Assembly (NCBI RefSeq): GCF_025809055.1 | Contig: NZ_CP075529.1 | Location: 3,087,501 to 3,151,500, forward strand | DNA: 64,000 bases | Direction: 5' to 3' | From: Devosia sp. | Lineage (GTDB): Bacteria; Pseudomonadota; Alphaproteobacteria; Rhizobiales; Devosiaceae | Shown here: piece by piece, positions 16,279 through 24,879 of the stretch | How the letters are laid out: each line of letters begins with the position of its first letter | Position numbering within the stretch: the stretch's first letter is position 1 | Translations under genes and position numbers: made by a program | Notes under the pieces: model-generated | The model's database searches: none | What the model saw: the letters and a program-made list of their open reading frames with translations, nothing else | What the model was told of the DNA's origin: nothing

Positions 16279-17336
16279 TGCGATATACAGCAATTGATAC
16301 GCCGGCGGTTCTGATCGACCTCGACAAGGCCGAGGCCAATCTGGCCAAGGCGCAGGCCTTTGCCGACGCCGCCGGCATCGCCCTGCGTCCGCATATCAAG
16401 ACCCACAAGCTGCCCTATTTCGCTCGCCGCCAGGTCGAGCTTGGCGCCGTGGGCATCACCGTCCAGAAACTGGGCGAAGCCGAAGTCATGGCCGAGGCCG
16501 GGCTGACCGACATCCTGCTCACCTTCAACATCATCGGCGCCGCCAAGCTTTCCCGCCTCAAGGCGCTGCACCAGCGCATCACCATCAGTGTTGTGGCCGA
16601 TAGCCTTGAATGCATCGAAGGCCTGGCCATGACCTTCACCGATCCTTCGAGACCTCTTGGCGTCTTCGTTGAATGCGATACCGGCATGGGCCGTTGTGGC
16701 GTCCAATTGCCCGATGATGCCCTGGTGCTGGCGCGGGCCATAGCAGGATCGCGCGGCCTCTTCTTTGCCGGGCTGATGACCTATCCCGCCGCCGGCAAGC
16801 CCAAACTGGCCGCCGAATGGCTCGCCCAGGCCAAGGCGCTGCTGGAGCGCAATGGCATTGCCGTCCCGGCCATCACCACTGGCGGTACGCCCGATATCTG
16901 GAAGATGAAGGACGCTGGCGTCGCGACTGAATACCGCCCCGGCACCTATATCTATATGGACCGCTCGCAGGTCGTTTCGGGCGCCGCCCGCTTCGAGGAT
17001 TGCGCGCTCACAGTCCTTGCCACCGTCGTCTCCCGCCCCACGCCGGGCAAAGCCATTGCCGATGCCGGTTCAAAAGCGCTCACCAGCGATCTGTTGGGCC
17101 TGCAGGGGCATGGTTATGTGGTCGAATATCCGGACGCCCGCATCACCGGGCTCAGCGAAGAGCACGGCACCATCGATGTCTCCGCCTGCCCGGTCGCGCC
17201 AGCCATCGGCGAGGTGATCCGCATCGTCCCCAATCACTGCTGCCCGGTCACCAATCTCTTCGACGACGTCCACCTCATCCGCAATGACGAGCTGATCGAA
17301 ACCCTCCCCGTCGCCGCGCGCGGCAAGGTGCGGTGA
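16278..17336 (+). CDS. D-threonine aldolase / D-serine dehydratase family PLP enzyme
   Basis: A 352-residue fold-type III PLP enzyme. The PLP lysine lies in the N-terminal RPHIKTHK motif (residues 37-44), and the metal-binding His-Cys pair of the DSD1/D-threonine aldolase family is visible in PNHCCPVTN near the C-terminus. VECDTGMGRCGV and TTGGTPD are typical phosphate-binding and barrel motifs. The start ATG overlaps the SDR stop. The open frame reaches back into the SDR gene in another register, which is not used. Substrate may be D-threonine, D-serine or 3-hydroxyaspartate. Confidence 0.88.
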   Translation: MRYTAIDTPAVLIDLDKAEANLAKAQAFADAAGIALRPHIKTHKLPYFARRQVELGAVGITVQKLGEAEVMAEAGLTDILLTFNIIGAAKLSRLKALHQRITISVVADSLECIEGLAMTFTDPSRPLGVFVECDTGMGRCGVQLPDDALVLARAIAGSRGLFFAGLMTYPAAGKPKLAAEWLAQAKALLERNGIAVPAITTGGTPDIWKMKDAGVATEYRPGTYIYMDRSQVVSGAARFEDCALTVLATVVSRPTPGKAIADAGSKALTSDLLGLQGHGYVVEYPDARITGLSEEHGTIDVSACPVAPAIGEVIRIVPNHCCPVTNLFDDVHLIRNDELIETLPVAARGKVR

Positions 17337-17344
17337 GGGTTGGA

Positions 17345-17434
17345 GCGTTTTCAAGAAAAGTGGACACCACTTTTCTTGAAAACGCGACCACTCAAAGACT
17401 TAGAGTTCTCGTTCTGAATCAATCAGAACGAGAA
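17345..17434. repeat. Two perfect inverted repeats (possible terminator/REP-like element)
   Basis: A 19-bp arm starting GCGTTTTCAAGAAAAGTGG (17345-17363) is followed by three bases and its perfect complement (17367-17385). A second 12-bp inverted repeat, TTCTCGTTCTGA (17406-17417) and TCAGAACGAGAA (17423-17434), follows. They lie between the convergent PLP-enzyme and PIN-toxin genes and may end both transcripts, although no long T-run follows. Confidence 0.8.
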
Positions 17435-17439
17435 ATGCT

Positions 17440-17859
17440 TTAGCAGGCCAAGGCCTTTACGTGTCCCAGAGCTGCGTAGCGCAGAATGGCCCTGTCACGG
17501 GTGATGATCGTGAGGTCCAGGGTTCTGGCTGTCGTGATCAGGATGCGATCGGCCGGATCGTTGTGGACCGGCAGGGGGAGAAATGACGAGTCGGTCAGTA
17601 TCCCTGGAGTCAGGTCTGCCAAGGCAATCTCCTTCATGGCCACAACTCTGTCGAACCATAGCCCGGGGGCGATGGGCGAGGTGATGCGGCCCTTGGCGAT
17701 CAACAACCCGCGTTCCCATGCAGAGATCGGCGACACAAATATCTGCTGATCGTTCGCCGCGGCCGCATTGATGGCCTCAATCGCTGCGGCCGCCATGTCC
17801 ACGCCTTCCACGGCCCAGATCAGGGCGTGCGTATCCAACAGGTAGCGCATGGCAGCCAT
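17440..17859 (-). CDS. PIN-domain ribonuclease, VapC-like toxin
   Basis: A 139-residue PIN domain protein. The first acidic active-site residue is in YLLDTHALIW; Glu in SAWERGLLIAKG and the Asp pair in HNDPADRILITTA complete the usual acidic set, and TIITRDRAI provides the last. It overlaps the upstream regulatory gene by one base (TGATG), a toxin-antitoxin-like arrangement with the putative antitoxin first. Family members cut tRNA or rRNA; the target here is unknown. Confidence 0.85.
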   Translation of the reverse strand: MAAMRYLLDTHALIWAVEGVDMAAAAIEAINAAAANDQQIFVSPISAWERGLLIAKGRITSPIAPGLWFDRVVAMKEIALADLTPGILTDSSFLPLPVHNDPADRILITTARTLDLTIITRDRAILRYAALGHVKALAC

Positions 17860-18428
17860 CAGCCGGCCTTCTTCAAGTCACGTTCCAGCACATTGCGAAC
17901 ATGCTGATAGCGCTTGCCCAGAAGACGGGCGATTTGCGCCCTGGAAACCCCCTTGCCGTCCAGTTCCCTGATTTTGTCCGCAACACTGAGGGTAGTGTCG
18001 TCCACAATTTCCTGGGTACCAAACGGTACGAAGTCATTGTCGTACACCTTGCCCCAGCTGGGGTCGGCGGGCTGGGTCAGATCGACACCAACGGCAACGA
18101 ACGTGGTGCCTTTCATCGACCCCAGTAGCGGACTGCGCGCAATCCTTGATGACGTCGTTGCAGGCTGGGCCGCCTCAGGTCGCCGGTTTTCTTCGCGCAC
18201 AAAGCTGACGGCCTCCCCCGCCACATCGACCTCGGCGGATTTGTACCCAGCTTCCCGCCAGGCCTTGGTCATCACGCTGTTGTCGGTATTGTTGCTCCAC
18301 CATGCCGGATACTGCTTGGATGCCGGCAGGGCCTGCCCGATAATCTTCTCGATATCCGCAAAGGACAGGCGCAGCCGGCGCCCGTTCGCATTTTCCAGAA
18401 ACTCTCGAAATTTGTCATACTTTGCCAT
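17859..18428 (-). CDS. Putative antitoxin/regulator with C-terminal helix-turn-helix
   Basis: A 189-residue protein. Residues 1-75 (MAKYDKFREFLENANGR, LPASKQYPAWWSNN, AWREAGYKSAEVD) match a small domain found in many standalone proteins (DUF7662-like). The last 50 residues form a resolvase-like helix-turn-helix (VADKIRELDGKGVSRAQIA, LLGKRYQHVRNVLE). The ATG at 18428 has GGAGG five bases upstream; the in-frame ATG eight codons earlier lacks one. It precedes and overlaps the PIN gene, so antitoxin and autorepressor is the likely role, but the domain combination is not a standard VapB. Confidence 0.65.
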   Translation of the reverse strand: MAKYDKFREFLENANGRRLRLSFADIEKIIGQALPASKQYPAWWSNNTDNSVMTKAWREAGYKSAEVDVAGEAVSFVREENRRPEAAQPATTSSRIARSPLLGSMKGTTFVAVGVDLTQPADPSWGKVYDNDFVPFGTQEIVDDTTLSVADKIRELDGKGVSRAQIARLLGKRYQHVRNVLERDLKKAG

Positions 18429-18457
18429 GGCAGCCTCCGGGGATAGGAGCATACAGT

Positions 18458-18495
18458 GTAGATATGTATGTATCTACTAGTAGTGTACTTGTCAA
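18458..18495 (-). promoter_or_regulatory. Promoter with overlapping operator for the PIN module
   Basis: On the minus strand TTGACA (18495..18490), a 17-bp spacer and TACATA (18472..18467) form a good vegetative promoter. The inverted repeat GTAGATA-n6-TATCTAC (18458-18477) covers the -10 region, a position suited to autorepression by the helix-turn-helix protein just downstream. Confidence 0.7.
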
Positions 18496-18576
18496 TGCCC
18501 GGCAAGTGGTGCATGCAGGCGCGTCATTCGTGCCCGAGCGGCCGCAGCGGCGAGACGACTTGAGGGGTTTGCCATC

Positions 18577-19407
18577 ATGCGCATCATCGATACCCACCTG
18601 CATCTGATCTACCCGGATCGACTGACCTATCCCTGGATCGGCCCCGGTCATCCGCTCAACCGGGCCTGGACGCTTGAGCAGTATTTTGCCGAGGCACGGG
18701 GCCTGGGGGTTGAGGGCGCTGTGCATATGGAGGTTGATGTCGCCGAGGCCGACATGGCGGCCGAGACGGCGATGGTCACCGGGTTCGAGGGCATAGTCGG
18801 GGCCATTGCCGCCTGCCGGCCCGAGCATGATGGCTTCGAGGCCCATATCGAGCGCGTGCTGGAACGCGGGGAGGGGCGCGTCAAGGGGTTCCGGCGCATC
18901 CTTCACGAGGGGCCCGATGATCTGAGCCTGTCCGACCGGTTCGCGGAGAACCTGCGGCGGCTCGTTCCGCACAATGTGACGTTCGATCTCTGCCTGCGCG
19001 CCGATCAATTGCATCTTGGCGTCCGCCTGGCGCGGCTGGTCCCGGACCTCACCTTCGTGCTCGATCACTGTGGCAATCCCGACATCAATGGCCTGGGTCT
19101 CGACCCATGGCGCGGCGCCCTGTCGGCCATTGCCGGGCTGCCCAATGTCGTGGGCAAGGTGTCCGGCATCGTCAATCACTGCGATCCGGGCTGGACCGCC
19201 GAGACGCTGCGACCCTATGTCGAACATGTCATCGGCGCGTTCGGCTGGGACCGGGTGGTCTGGGGCTCCGACCATCCCGTTGCGACGCTGACCGGCGGCA
19301 CCCTGACCGACTGGGTCACGGCGGCGCGGACCATTGTCGCCGACGCCAGCGTCGCCGAACAGTCGGCCCTGTTCCACGCCAATGCCGAGCGCGTCTATCG
19401 GCTCTGA
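18577..19407 (+). CDS. Amidohydrolase-2 family metal-dependent hydrolase
   Basis: A 276-residue TIM-barrel hydrolase. The N-terminal IIDTHLHLIYP holds the first HxH metal motif, and FVLDHCGNPD (His and Asp) and WGSDHPV (Asp, His) near the end supply the remaining ligands. Length and motifs fit the group that includes sugar lactonases and 2-pyrone-4,6-dicarboxylate hydrolase. A sugar-phosphate-isomerase-like gene follows 60 bp on, so sugar or polyol lactone hydrolysis is the best guess. No substrate can be assigned. Confidence 0.82.
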   Translation: MRIIDTHLHLIYPDRLTYPWIGPGHPLNRAWTLEQYFAEARGLGVEGAVHMEVDVAEADMAAETAMVTGFEGIVGAIAACRPEHDGFEAHIERVLERGEGRVKGFRRILHEGPDDLSLSDRFAENLRRLVPHNVTFDLCLRADQLHLGVRLARLVPDLTFVLDHCGNPDINGLGLDPWRGALSAIAGLPNVVGKVSGIVNHCDPGWTAETLRPYVEHVIGAFGWDRVVWGSDHPVATLTGGTLTDWVTAARTIVADASVAEQSALFHANAERVYRL

Positions 19408-19466
19408 CACGCGCGCTTGTCAGGACCGGACCGGCGTGAAATCCTTGATGCGAAAAGGAGAAGATC

Positions 19467-20297
19467 ATGACCGATCCGCAAAGCCGCATCGCCGTTTCCA
19501 CCTGGTCGCTGCACCGGTTGCTGGGCACCACCTATCCGCATGATCTCTCGACCAATGCCATTGGTCCCGAGCAGGAAACCTATGGCGAGGGCGAGGAATC
19601 CCTGCTTGGCCTGCCCTCGGTTCTGGCCAATCACGGCTACCACCGGATCGAAATCGTCTCCTTCCACCTGCGCAGCCGCGATCCGGTCTATCTCGATGAA
19701 CTGAGCGACCAGCTCAAGGTCTCGGGCGTCACCCTGCAGACGCTGCTGATCGATGCCGGCGACATGACCGACCCGGTGCATGGGGAACGGGATACGCGCT
19801 GGATTGCCGGCTGGCTGGAGGTTGCCAACCGGCTCGGGGCGGAAAATGCCCGCATCATCGCGGGCAAGCAGAAGCCGTCGGCGGAGGCCCTCAAGCGGTC
19901 AGTGGCCGGGTTCAGGCACCTGCTCTCCGCCAATGCCGGCTCGTCGGTGCGCCTCGTCACCGAAAACTGGTTCGATCTGCTCTCGACGTCCGAAATGGTC
20001 CATGGCCTGCTCGATCAGCTGGACGGCCAGGTGGGGCTTCTGGCGGATCTTGGAAATTGGGCGGCGCCGGAAAAATATGACGGATTGCGATCGATTTTCC
20101 CGCGCGCCGAACTGTGCCATGCCAAGGCCAGCTTTGCCGAAGGTCAAATCGATGAACTCGACTATGGCGAGTGCATAGGCATTGCCGAGCAGGCCGGTTA
20201 TACTGGGCCCTACACGCTGATTTTCGATGCCGAGCATCCCCACGAATGGTCCGGCCTGGGCATCGAGCGCGATTTCATTCTCAGTCGGCTGGGATAA
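19467..20297 (+). CDS. Sugar phosphate isomerase/epimerase family TIM barrel
   Basis: A 276-residue xylose-isomerase-like TIM barrel (AP endonuclease family 2 fold). Expected metal-site segments include IEIVSFHL, LVTENWFD and ADLGNWA, with AELCHAKASF and LIFDAEHPHEW at later strands. The start follows AGGAG (aaaaggagaagatcatg). Together with the preceding amidohydrolase it probably acts on a sugar acid or polyol, but the pair has no transporter or regulator nearby to identify the compound. Confidence 0.82.
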   Translation: MTDPQSRIAVSTWSLHRLLGTTYPHDLSTNAIGPEQETYGEGEESLLGLPSVLANHGYHRIEIVSFHLRSRDPVYLDELSDQLKVSGVTLQTLLIDAGDMTDPVHGERDTRWIAGWLEVANRLGAENARIIAGKQKPSAEALKRSVAGFRHLLSANAGSSVRLVTENWFDLLSTSEMVHGLLDQLDGQVGLLADLGNWAAPEKYDGLRSIFPRAELCHAKASFAEGQIDELDYGECIGIAEQAGYTGPYTLIFDAEHPHEWSGLGIERDFILSRLG

Positions 20298-20347
20298 CGG
20301 ACCTGCAGTGAAGGGCATTGTTAAGGGCCCTGTCGGATGATCTGACC

Positions 20348-22072
20348 ATGTCACCTTCCAGGCCTGCATCGACGCATTCCAGGACGGCGCGGCCGTCCCG
20401 GCCGGCGCTGGAGCAGGGCCGCATTTTCGAGGCGTCGCCGGTCGGCCTGATCGTCACCGACGCATCCGGGCGCATCGAACTGTCCAATCCGGCCGCCGAG
20501 GCCATGCTGACCGACGGCAAGCAAAGCGGCGGGGAGCACTCGCTCGCGGCCCTGCTCAAGGCCTGCGACGCCTATGGCCTGTGGTTGAAATGCGAGCGCC
20601 TGATCCGCGGCGAGGCCAGCCAGTTTCGCGGCGAACACCTGCTGCAACGGGGCGAACGCGGCGCACTCTGGGTCCAGGCGGAGGCTCGGCGCCTCGATGG
20701 GGATGCGGCCCAGCTTGTCCTGCAATTGACCGATATTGATCGCCTCAAGACCGCCGAGGAAGCCCTGATCTATACCGAGCAGCGCTGGAACTCGGCGCTC
20801 GAAAGCGCCCGGCAGGGTGTCTGGGACTATGACCAGCGCAAGGACCGCATGTTCTATTCGCGCATGTGGCGGCGCCTGCGCGGCATGGACGATGACGAAG
20901 AGATCGGCGAGAACCACCACAGCGAATGGTTGTCCCGCATCCACCCCGATGACCTGGAACATCTCCAGTCAGTCGAGCGCAAGCAGGGACAGGGCGAGAT
21001 CGGGCACGACACGCTCGAATATCGCGAACGCACCCGCGATGGCGACTATATCTGGATATTGAGCCGCGGCGGGCCCATCGAATGGGGCGAGGACGGCGAA
21101 GTGCTGCGCAGCGTCGGCACCGATACCGACATCACCGCGCTCAAGACTATCGAGCATGCGCTGGCGGCCGAGAAGGAACGGCTGCGCGTCACCCTCGAAT
21201 CGATCGCCGACGGCATGATTTCGACCGATGCCGAAGGCCGGATCACCTTCATGAATGCGGCGGCTGAAAGCCTGACCGGACTTGCCGCCACCAGCGCCAT
21301 CGGCCGGCCCGTGGCCGAGGTGTTCTGCCTGCGCAGCGAACGCAGCGGGGAAGCGATCGATTGCCCGGTGGACACCTGTTTCCGCCAGCAAAAGCCGGTG
21401 CGCATCGACGATGACGGCGTGCTGATCGGCTGGGACGGGGCCCAGCGCGATATCCGCTGCACCGCCGCTCCGGTGCTCACGCAGGACGGAACCCTCGAGG
21501 GTGCCGTGCTGGTATTCCAGGATGTGACCCAGAGCCGGGATCTGCAACGCCAGCTCACCCATTCGGCAACCCATGATGCGCTGACCGGCCTCAGCAACCG
21601 CACGGCCTTCGAACAGGCGCTGGGGCGGACCATCGCCGCGGCCCGCAGCGATCGCGAGGCCTGCCTCATCTATGTCGATCTCGACCACTTCAAGCCGGTC
21701 AATGACAGTGCCGGACACGCGGCCGGCGATGCCTTGCTGCGCCAGATTGCCAAGACCATTCGCGAAACCTGCCGGACCCATGACACGGTGGCCCGCATCG
21801 GCGGCGACGAATTTGCCGTGATCCTCGAGGCCTGCCCGCCGGAGGCGGGGCGGCGCGTCGCGGAAGCCATTGTGCGGGCGATCGGTGCGCTGGTCTTTTC
21901 GTGGGCCGGTCGGGACTATCGCGTCGGTGCCAGCGCCGGGCTGACGCGGATCGGTGGTGATCCGGCATCCCCCCTCGGCTTTGTCGGCGAGGCCGATGCG
22001 GCCTGCTATGCCGCCAAGGCCGCCGGACGCGGACGGGTCGTGGCCTTCATGGACATGATCGATCCCACCTAG
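20348..22072 (+). CDS. Diguanylate cyclase with PAS sensor domains
   Basis: A 574-residue cytoplasmic signalling protein making c-di-GMP. After a disordered N-terminus come three PAS-type domains: about residues 20-130 (IFEASPVGLIVTDASGRIE), 145-275 (with the PAC-like DGDYIWILSRGG..VGTDTDIT) and 285-405 (LESIADGMISTDAEGRITFMN). The GGDEF domain occupies the last 165 residues with an intact RIGGDEFA active site, and the inhibitory RxxD site (RTHD) five residues before it is also present. No EAL domain and no membrane segment. ATG at 20348 is used; a TTG ten codons upstream is possible. Its stop overlaps the convergent ATPase stop within CTAG. Confidence 0.9.
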   Translation: MSPSRPASTHSRTARPSRPALEQGRIFEASPVGLIVTDASGRIELSNPAAEAMLTDGKQSGGEHSLAALLKACDAYGLWLKCERLIRGEASQFRGEHLLQRGERGALWVQAEARRLDGDAAQLVLQLTDIDRLKTAEEALIYTEQRWNSALESARQGVWDYDQRKDRMFYSRMWRRLRGMDDDEEIGENHHSEWLSRIHPDDLEHLQSVERKQGQGEIGHDTLEYRERTRDGDYIWILSRGGPIEWGEDGEVLRSVGTDTDITALKTIEHALAAEKERLRVTLESIADGMISTDAEGRITFMNAAAESLTGLAATSAIGRPVAEVFCLRSERSGEAIDCPVDTCFRQQKPVRIDDDGVLIGWDGAQRDIRCTAAPVLTQDGTLEGAVLVFQDVTQSRDLQRQLTHSATHDALTGLSNRTAFEQALGRTIAAARSDREACLIYVDLDHFKPVNDSAGHAAGDALLRQIAKTIRETCRTHDTVARIGGDEFAVILEACPPEAGRRVAEAIVRAIGALVFSWAGRDYRVGASAGLTRIGGDPASPLGFVGEADAACYAAKAAGRGRVVAFMDMIDPT

Positions 22073-22827
22073 CCGTAATAGACGCTGATTCGCTGTCCGC
22101 CGATCTCGTGGACCTTGATCTCCATTTCGTAGATGCCCGAGAGCACTTCGGGGCGGATCATGGCATCGGCGCTGCCTTGCGCCGCCACCTTGCCGTCCTT
22201 CATGGCCACGATGTGATCGGAATACCAGGAGGCGAAATTGATGTCGTGCAGCACCAGCACGACCGTCTTGCCCAATTCGTCCGCAGCCTGGCGCAGCAGC
22301 TTCATCATGCCCATGGCATGTTTCATGTCGAGATTGTTGAGCGGCTCGTCGAGCAGCACATAGTCGGTGTCCTGGGCCAGAACCATGGCAACGAAGGCGC
22401 GCTGGCGCTGCCCGCCGGAGAGTTCATCGAGAAAGCGGGCGGAAAGGGCGCCGAGGTCGAGATAGCCGATAGCGCGCTCGATATGCTCGCGGTCGTTTTC
22501 GTTGAGCCGCCCCTTGGTATGGGGATACCGGCCGAAGGAAACGAGGTCATGGACGGTGAGGCGCGCGGTCATGTGATTGTCCTGCCGCAGGATCGACAGG
22601 CGCCGCGCCAGTTCGTCGCTCGGCGCCTTGGTGACATCGAGGCCGCCGACGCTCACCGTGCCCTTGTCCATGGCCATGAGCGGGCTGACCATGGAGAGCA
22701 AGGTGGACTTGCCCGCTCCGTTCGGCCCGATGATCGAGGTGATGCCGCCCTGGGGCAATTCGAGAGACACATCATCGACCACGCAGGTCGGGCCATAATT
22801 CTTGGTAACGCCGGCGGTAACGATCAA
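22069..22827 (-). CDS. Iron-siderophore ABC transporter ATP-binding protein
   Basis: A 252-residue FecE/FepC/YclP-like ATPase. Walker A GPNGAGKST, signature LSGGQRQRAF, Walker B VLLDEPLNNLD and switch LHDINFASW are intact; DNHMTARLTVHDLVSFGRYP is typical of iron-chelate importers. It is the last gene of a four-gene operon and overlaps the permease stop by four bases. The substrate is presumably a catecholate or mixed siderophore, by analogy with the FatB/YclQ-like binding protein encoded first. Confidence 0.92.
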   Translation of the reverse strand: MIVTAGVTKNYGPTCVVDDVSLELPQGGITSIIGPNGAGKSTLLSMVSPLMAMDKGTVSVGGLDVTKAPSDELARRLSILRQDNHMTARLTVHDLVSFGRYPHTKGRLNENDREHIERAIGYLDLGALSARFLDELSGGQRQRAFVAMVLAQDTDYVLLDEPLNNLDMKHAMGMMKLLRQAADELGKTVVLVLHDINFASWYSDHIVAMKDGKVAAQGSADAMIRPEVLSGIYEMEIKVHEIGGQRISVYYG

Positions 22828-23885
22828 CGGGCCGATCTCCTCAGGACCAGGGCGATAAAGACCACGCCGCCCAGAAATTCGATGATGATGGACAAGGCCG
22901 TGTCGAAGGCAAAGACCCGTTCGAGCAGAGTCTGGCCGCCGACCAGGGCGATAATCCCCAGCAGTATCGCTGCCGGCAGCACATAGCGGTGCTTGGAATT
23001 GCCGATCAGCGAATGGGCGAGCGTTGCCACCAATAGGCCGAAGAAGGTCACCGGCCCCACCAGTGCCGTGGACACCGAAACCAGAATGGCCACCAGCGAC
23101 AGGATGATGACCACGGTGCGCTTGTAGTCGACCCCCAGATTGATGGCCTGGGCGCGGCCCAGCGACAGCACGTCATAGGTGTGCATGAGGCGCAGGCCCA
23201 CCACGCTCACCGCCACCACGATGACGCAGGAAATGCCCAGAAGCGTGGGGTCCGTGGTGGCAAAGCTGGCAAACATGGTGTCCTGCAGCACATTGAACGC
23301 GCCCGGATCGAGCATGCGCTGCATGAGCTGGCTGAGCGAGCGGAACAGCACGCCAAAAATGATGCCGACCAGGACAAGCAGGTGCAGGCTGCGCTCTTCG
23401 CCCAGGAACAGCCAGCGGAACAGGAGGCCCGAAAAGGCCACCATGACCAGGACTTCGACCAGGAACTGGATCTGGCTGTCGATGGCGACCAGGGCGCCCA
23501 CGCCGAGAAAGAACACGACGCTGGTCTTGATCAGCACATAAAGCGCGTCGAACCCCATGATCGAAGGGGTGAGGATGCGATTATTGGTGACCGTCTGGAA
23601 CAGCAGGGTGGAGACCGCCACCGCATAGGCGACCAGCACCAGGCCCAGGAGCTTCTTGCCGCGAAAGCCGAGCACAAACCCCCAATTGCCCTTGGCGCCC
23701 AGGGTCATGAACAGAACCACGGAGACAAGCGCCAACAGGGCCAGCCCGATGAGCACCACGGCCGGGCGCGAAGACCTCATGGTGAGCGTGTCGAACCACG
23801 AGGTCTTCTGCGCTGGCGCCTGCGTGCCATGGCCTCGTCCTTCGACAGGCTCAGGATGAGGCCGACTGCCGAGCTCAGGTTGCAT
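22824..23885 (-). CDS. Iron-siderophore ABC transporter permease (FecCD) with repeat-derived N-terminus
   Basis: A 353-residue FecCD-family permease with about nine to ten membrane spans and the conserved cytoplasmic region LGVDYKRTVVI and TALVGPVTFFGLLVATLAH. The ATG at 23885 overlaps the upstream stop by 11 bases, but the first 35 codons are not transporter-like: HPEPVEGRGHGTQ and TSWFDTLTMR are the translation of a palindromic repeat found between genes in many alphaproteobacteria. A normal start may be the ATG at 23780, which begins MRSSRPAVVLIG directly before the first membrane span and leaves about 318 residues, the normal length for the family. Confidence 0.85.
   Translation of the reverse strand: MQPELGSRPHPEPVEGRGHGTQAPAQKTSWFDTLTMRSSRPAVVLIGLALLALVSVVLFMTLGAKGNWGFVLGFRGKKLLGLVLVAYAVAVSTLLFQTVTNNRILTPSIMGFDALYVLIKTSVVFFLGVGALVAIDSQIQFLVEVLVMVAFSGLLFRWLFLGEERSLHLLVLVGIIFGVLFRSLSQLMQRMLDPGAFNVLQDTMFASFATTDPTLLGISCVIVVAVSVVGLRLMHTYDVLSLGRAQAINLGVDYKRTVVIILSLVAILVSVSTALVGPVTFFGLLVATLAHSLIGNSKHRYVLPAAILLGIIALVGGQTLLERVFAFDTALSIIIEFLGGVVFIALVLRRSAR
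23770..23863 (-). repeat. Paired palindromic repeat inside the 5' end of the permease frame
   Basis: On the plus strand GACCTCATGGT..ACCACGAGGTC (23773-23805) and GGCCTCGTCCT..AGGATGAGGCC (23831-23863) are two hairpins of the type whose translation gives PEPVEGRG and WFDTLTMR. They sit in the open frame of the FecCD permease between the overlapping start and the likely internal start. Confidence 0.75.
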
Positions 23886-24837
23886 GGCGCGGTGTCCTCA
23901 GCAGCAGATAGAGGAACAGGGCGCTGCCCACCACGCCCATCACCACGGCAATGGGGATTTCATAGGGGAAGCGGATCAGCCGCCCGGCAATGTCGCAGAT
24001 GAGCACCATCAGGGCGCCGCCCAGCGCCACCCAGGGCACGGTGCGGCGCATGTTGTCGCCGATGACCAGGCTCACCAGGTTGGGCACGATCAGCCCGAGA
24101 AACGGGATGGAGCCGACCGAGACCAGCACGACGGCGCTGACCACCGAAACGATGATGAGGCCCAGCACCATGACATGGTTGTGGTTGAGGCCCAGATTGG
24201 TGGTAAAATCCTTGCCCATGCCGGCCACGGTGAAGCGGTCGGCGGCAATATAGGCCAGCACGCCACAGACCAGCCCCAGCCACAGCAATTCGTAGCGGCC
24301 ACGGATGACGCCGGAAAAATCGCCCATGTTCCAGGCCAGCAGCGACGCCATGAGATTGGCCCGATAGGCGATGAAGGCGGTGAGCGCCCCGATGATGCCG
24401 CCGAGCATGATGCCGACCAGCGGTACCAGCAGCACATCGCGCAGCGGCACTGCCCGCAGCACCCGCAGGAACAGCGCCGTGCCGCCCAGCGCGAACAGGG
24501 CCGACACGCCCATCTTGGCCATCAGCGGCCAGCCCGGCACCAGGAGGGTTACGACCAGAAAGCCCAGCGCCGCCGATTCGCTGGTGCCGGTGGTCGAGGG
24601 TTCGACGAACCGGTTGCGCACCACCATCTGCATGACCAGCCCGGCAATGGCCATGGAGGCCCCGGCCAGGATCAGCGCCAAGGTGCGCGGCACCCGGCTG
24701 ATCATCAGCACTTCCATGGCGCGGCTATCGGCCGTGCCGGTCAGCACTGCAAGCGGGGAGACATCGCTGACGCCGACGAAGACGCTGATGGTGGCCAGCG
24801 CCAGAACGGCGATGAGGGCAAGGATAAGTGCGCGCAA
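23875..24837 (-). CDS. Iron-siderophore ABC transporter permease (FecCD)
   Basis: A 320-residue FecCD permease with about nine membrane spans. RVPRTLALILAGASMAIAG and the MVVRNRFVEPSTTGTSESAALG segment match the conserved N-terminal half, and VGSIPFLGLIVPNLVSLVIGDNMRRTVPW is the conserved coupling region. It follows the binding-protein gene after 160 bp of hairpin-forming sequence and overlaps the second permease frame by 11 bases. The two permeases should form a heterodimer. Confidence 0.92.
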   Translation of the reverse strand: MRALILALIAVLALATISVFVGVSDVSPLAVLTGTADSRAMEVLMISRVPRTLALILAGASMAIAGLVMQMVVRNRFVEPSTTGTSESAALGFLVVTLLVPGWPLMAKMGVSALFALGGTALFLRVLRAVPLRDVLLVPLVGIMLGGIIGALTAFIAYRANLMASLLAWNMGDFSGVIRGRYELLWLGLVCGVLAYIAADRFTVAGMGKDFTTNLGLNHNHVMVLGLIIVSVVSAVVLVSVGSIPFLGLIVPNLVSLVIGDNMRRTVPWVALGGALMVLICDIAGRLIRFPYEIPIAVVMGVVGSALFLYLLLRTPRHAT

Positions 24838-24879
24838 TTGGGGGGCCTATTCGCACCGTGACCGGATATGACCCCCACA

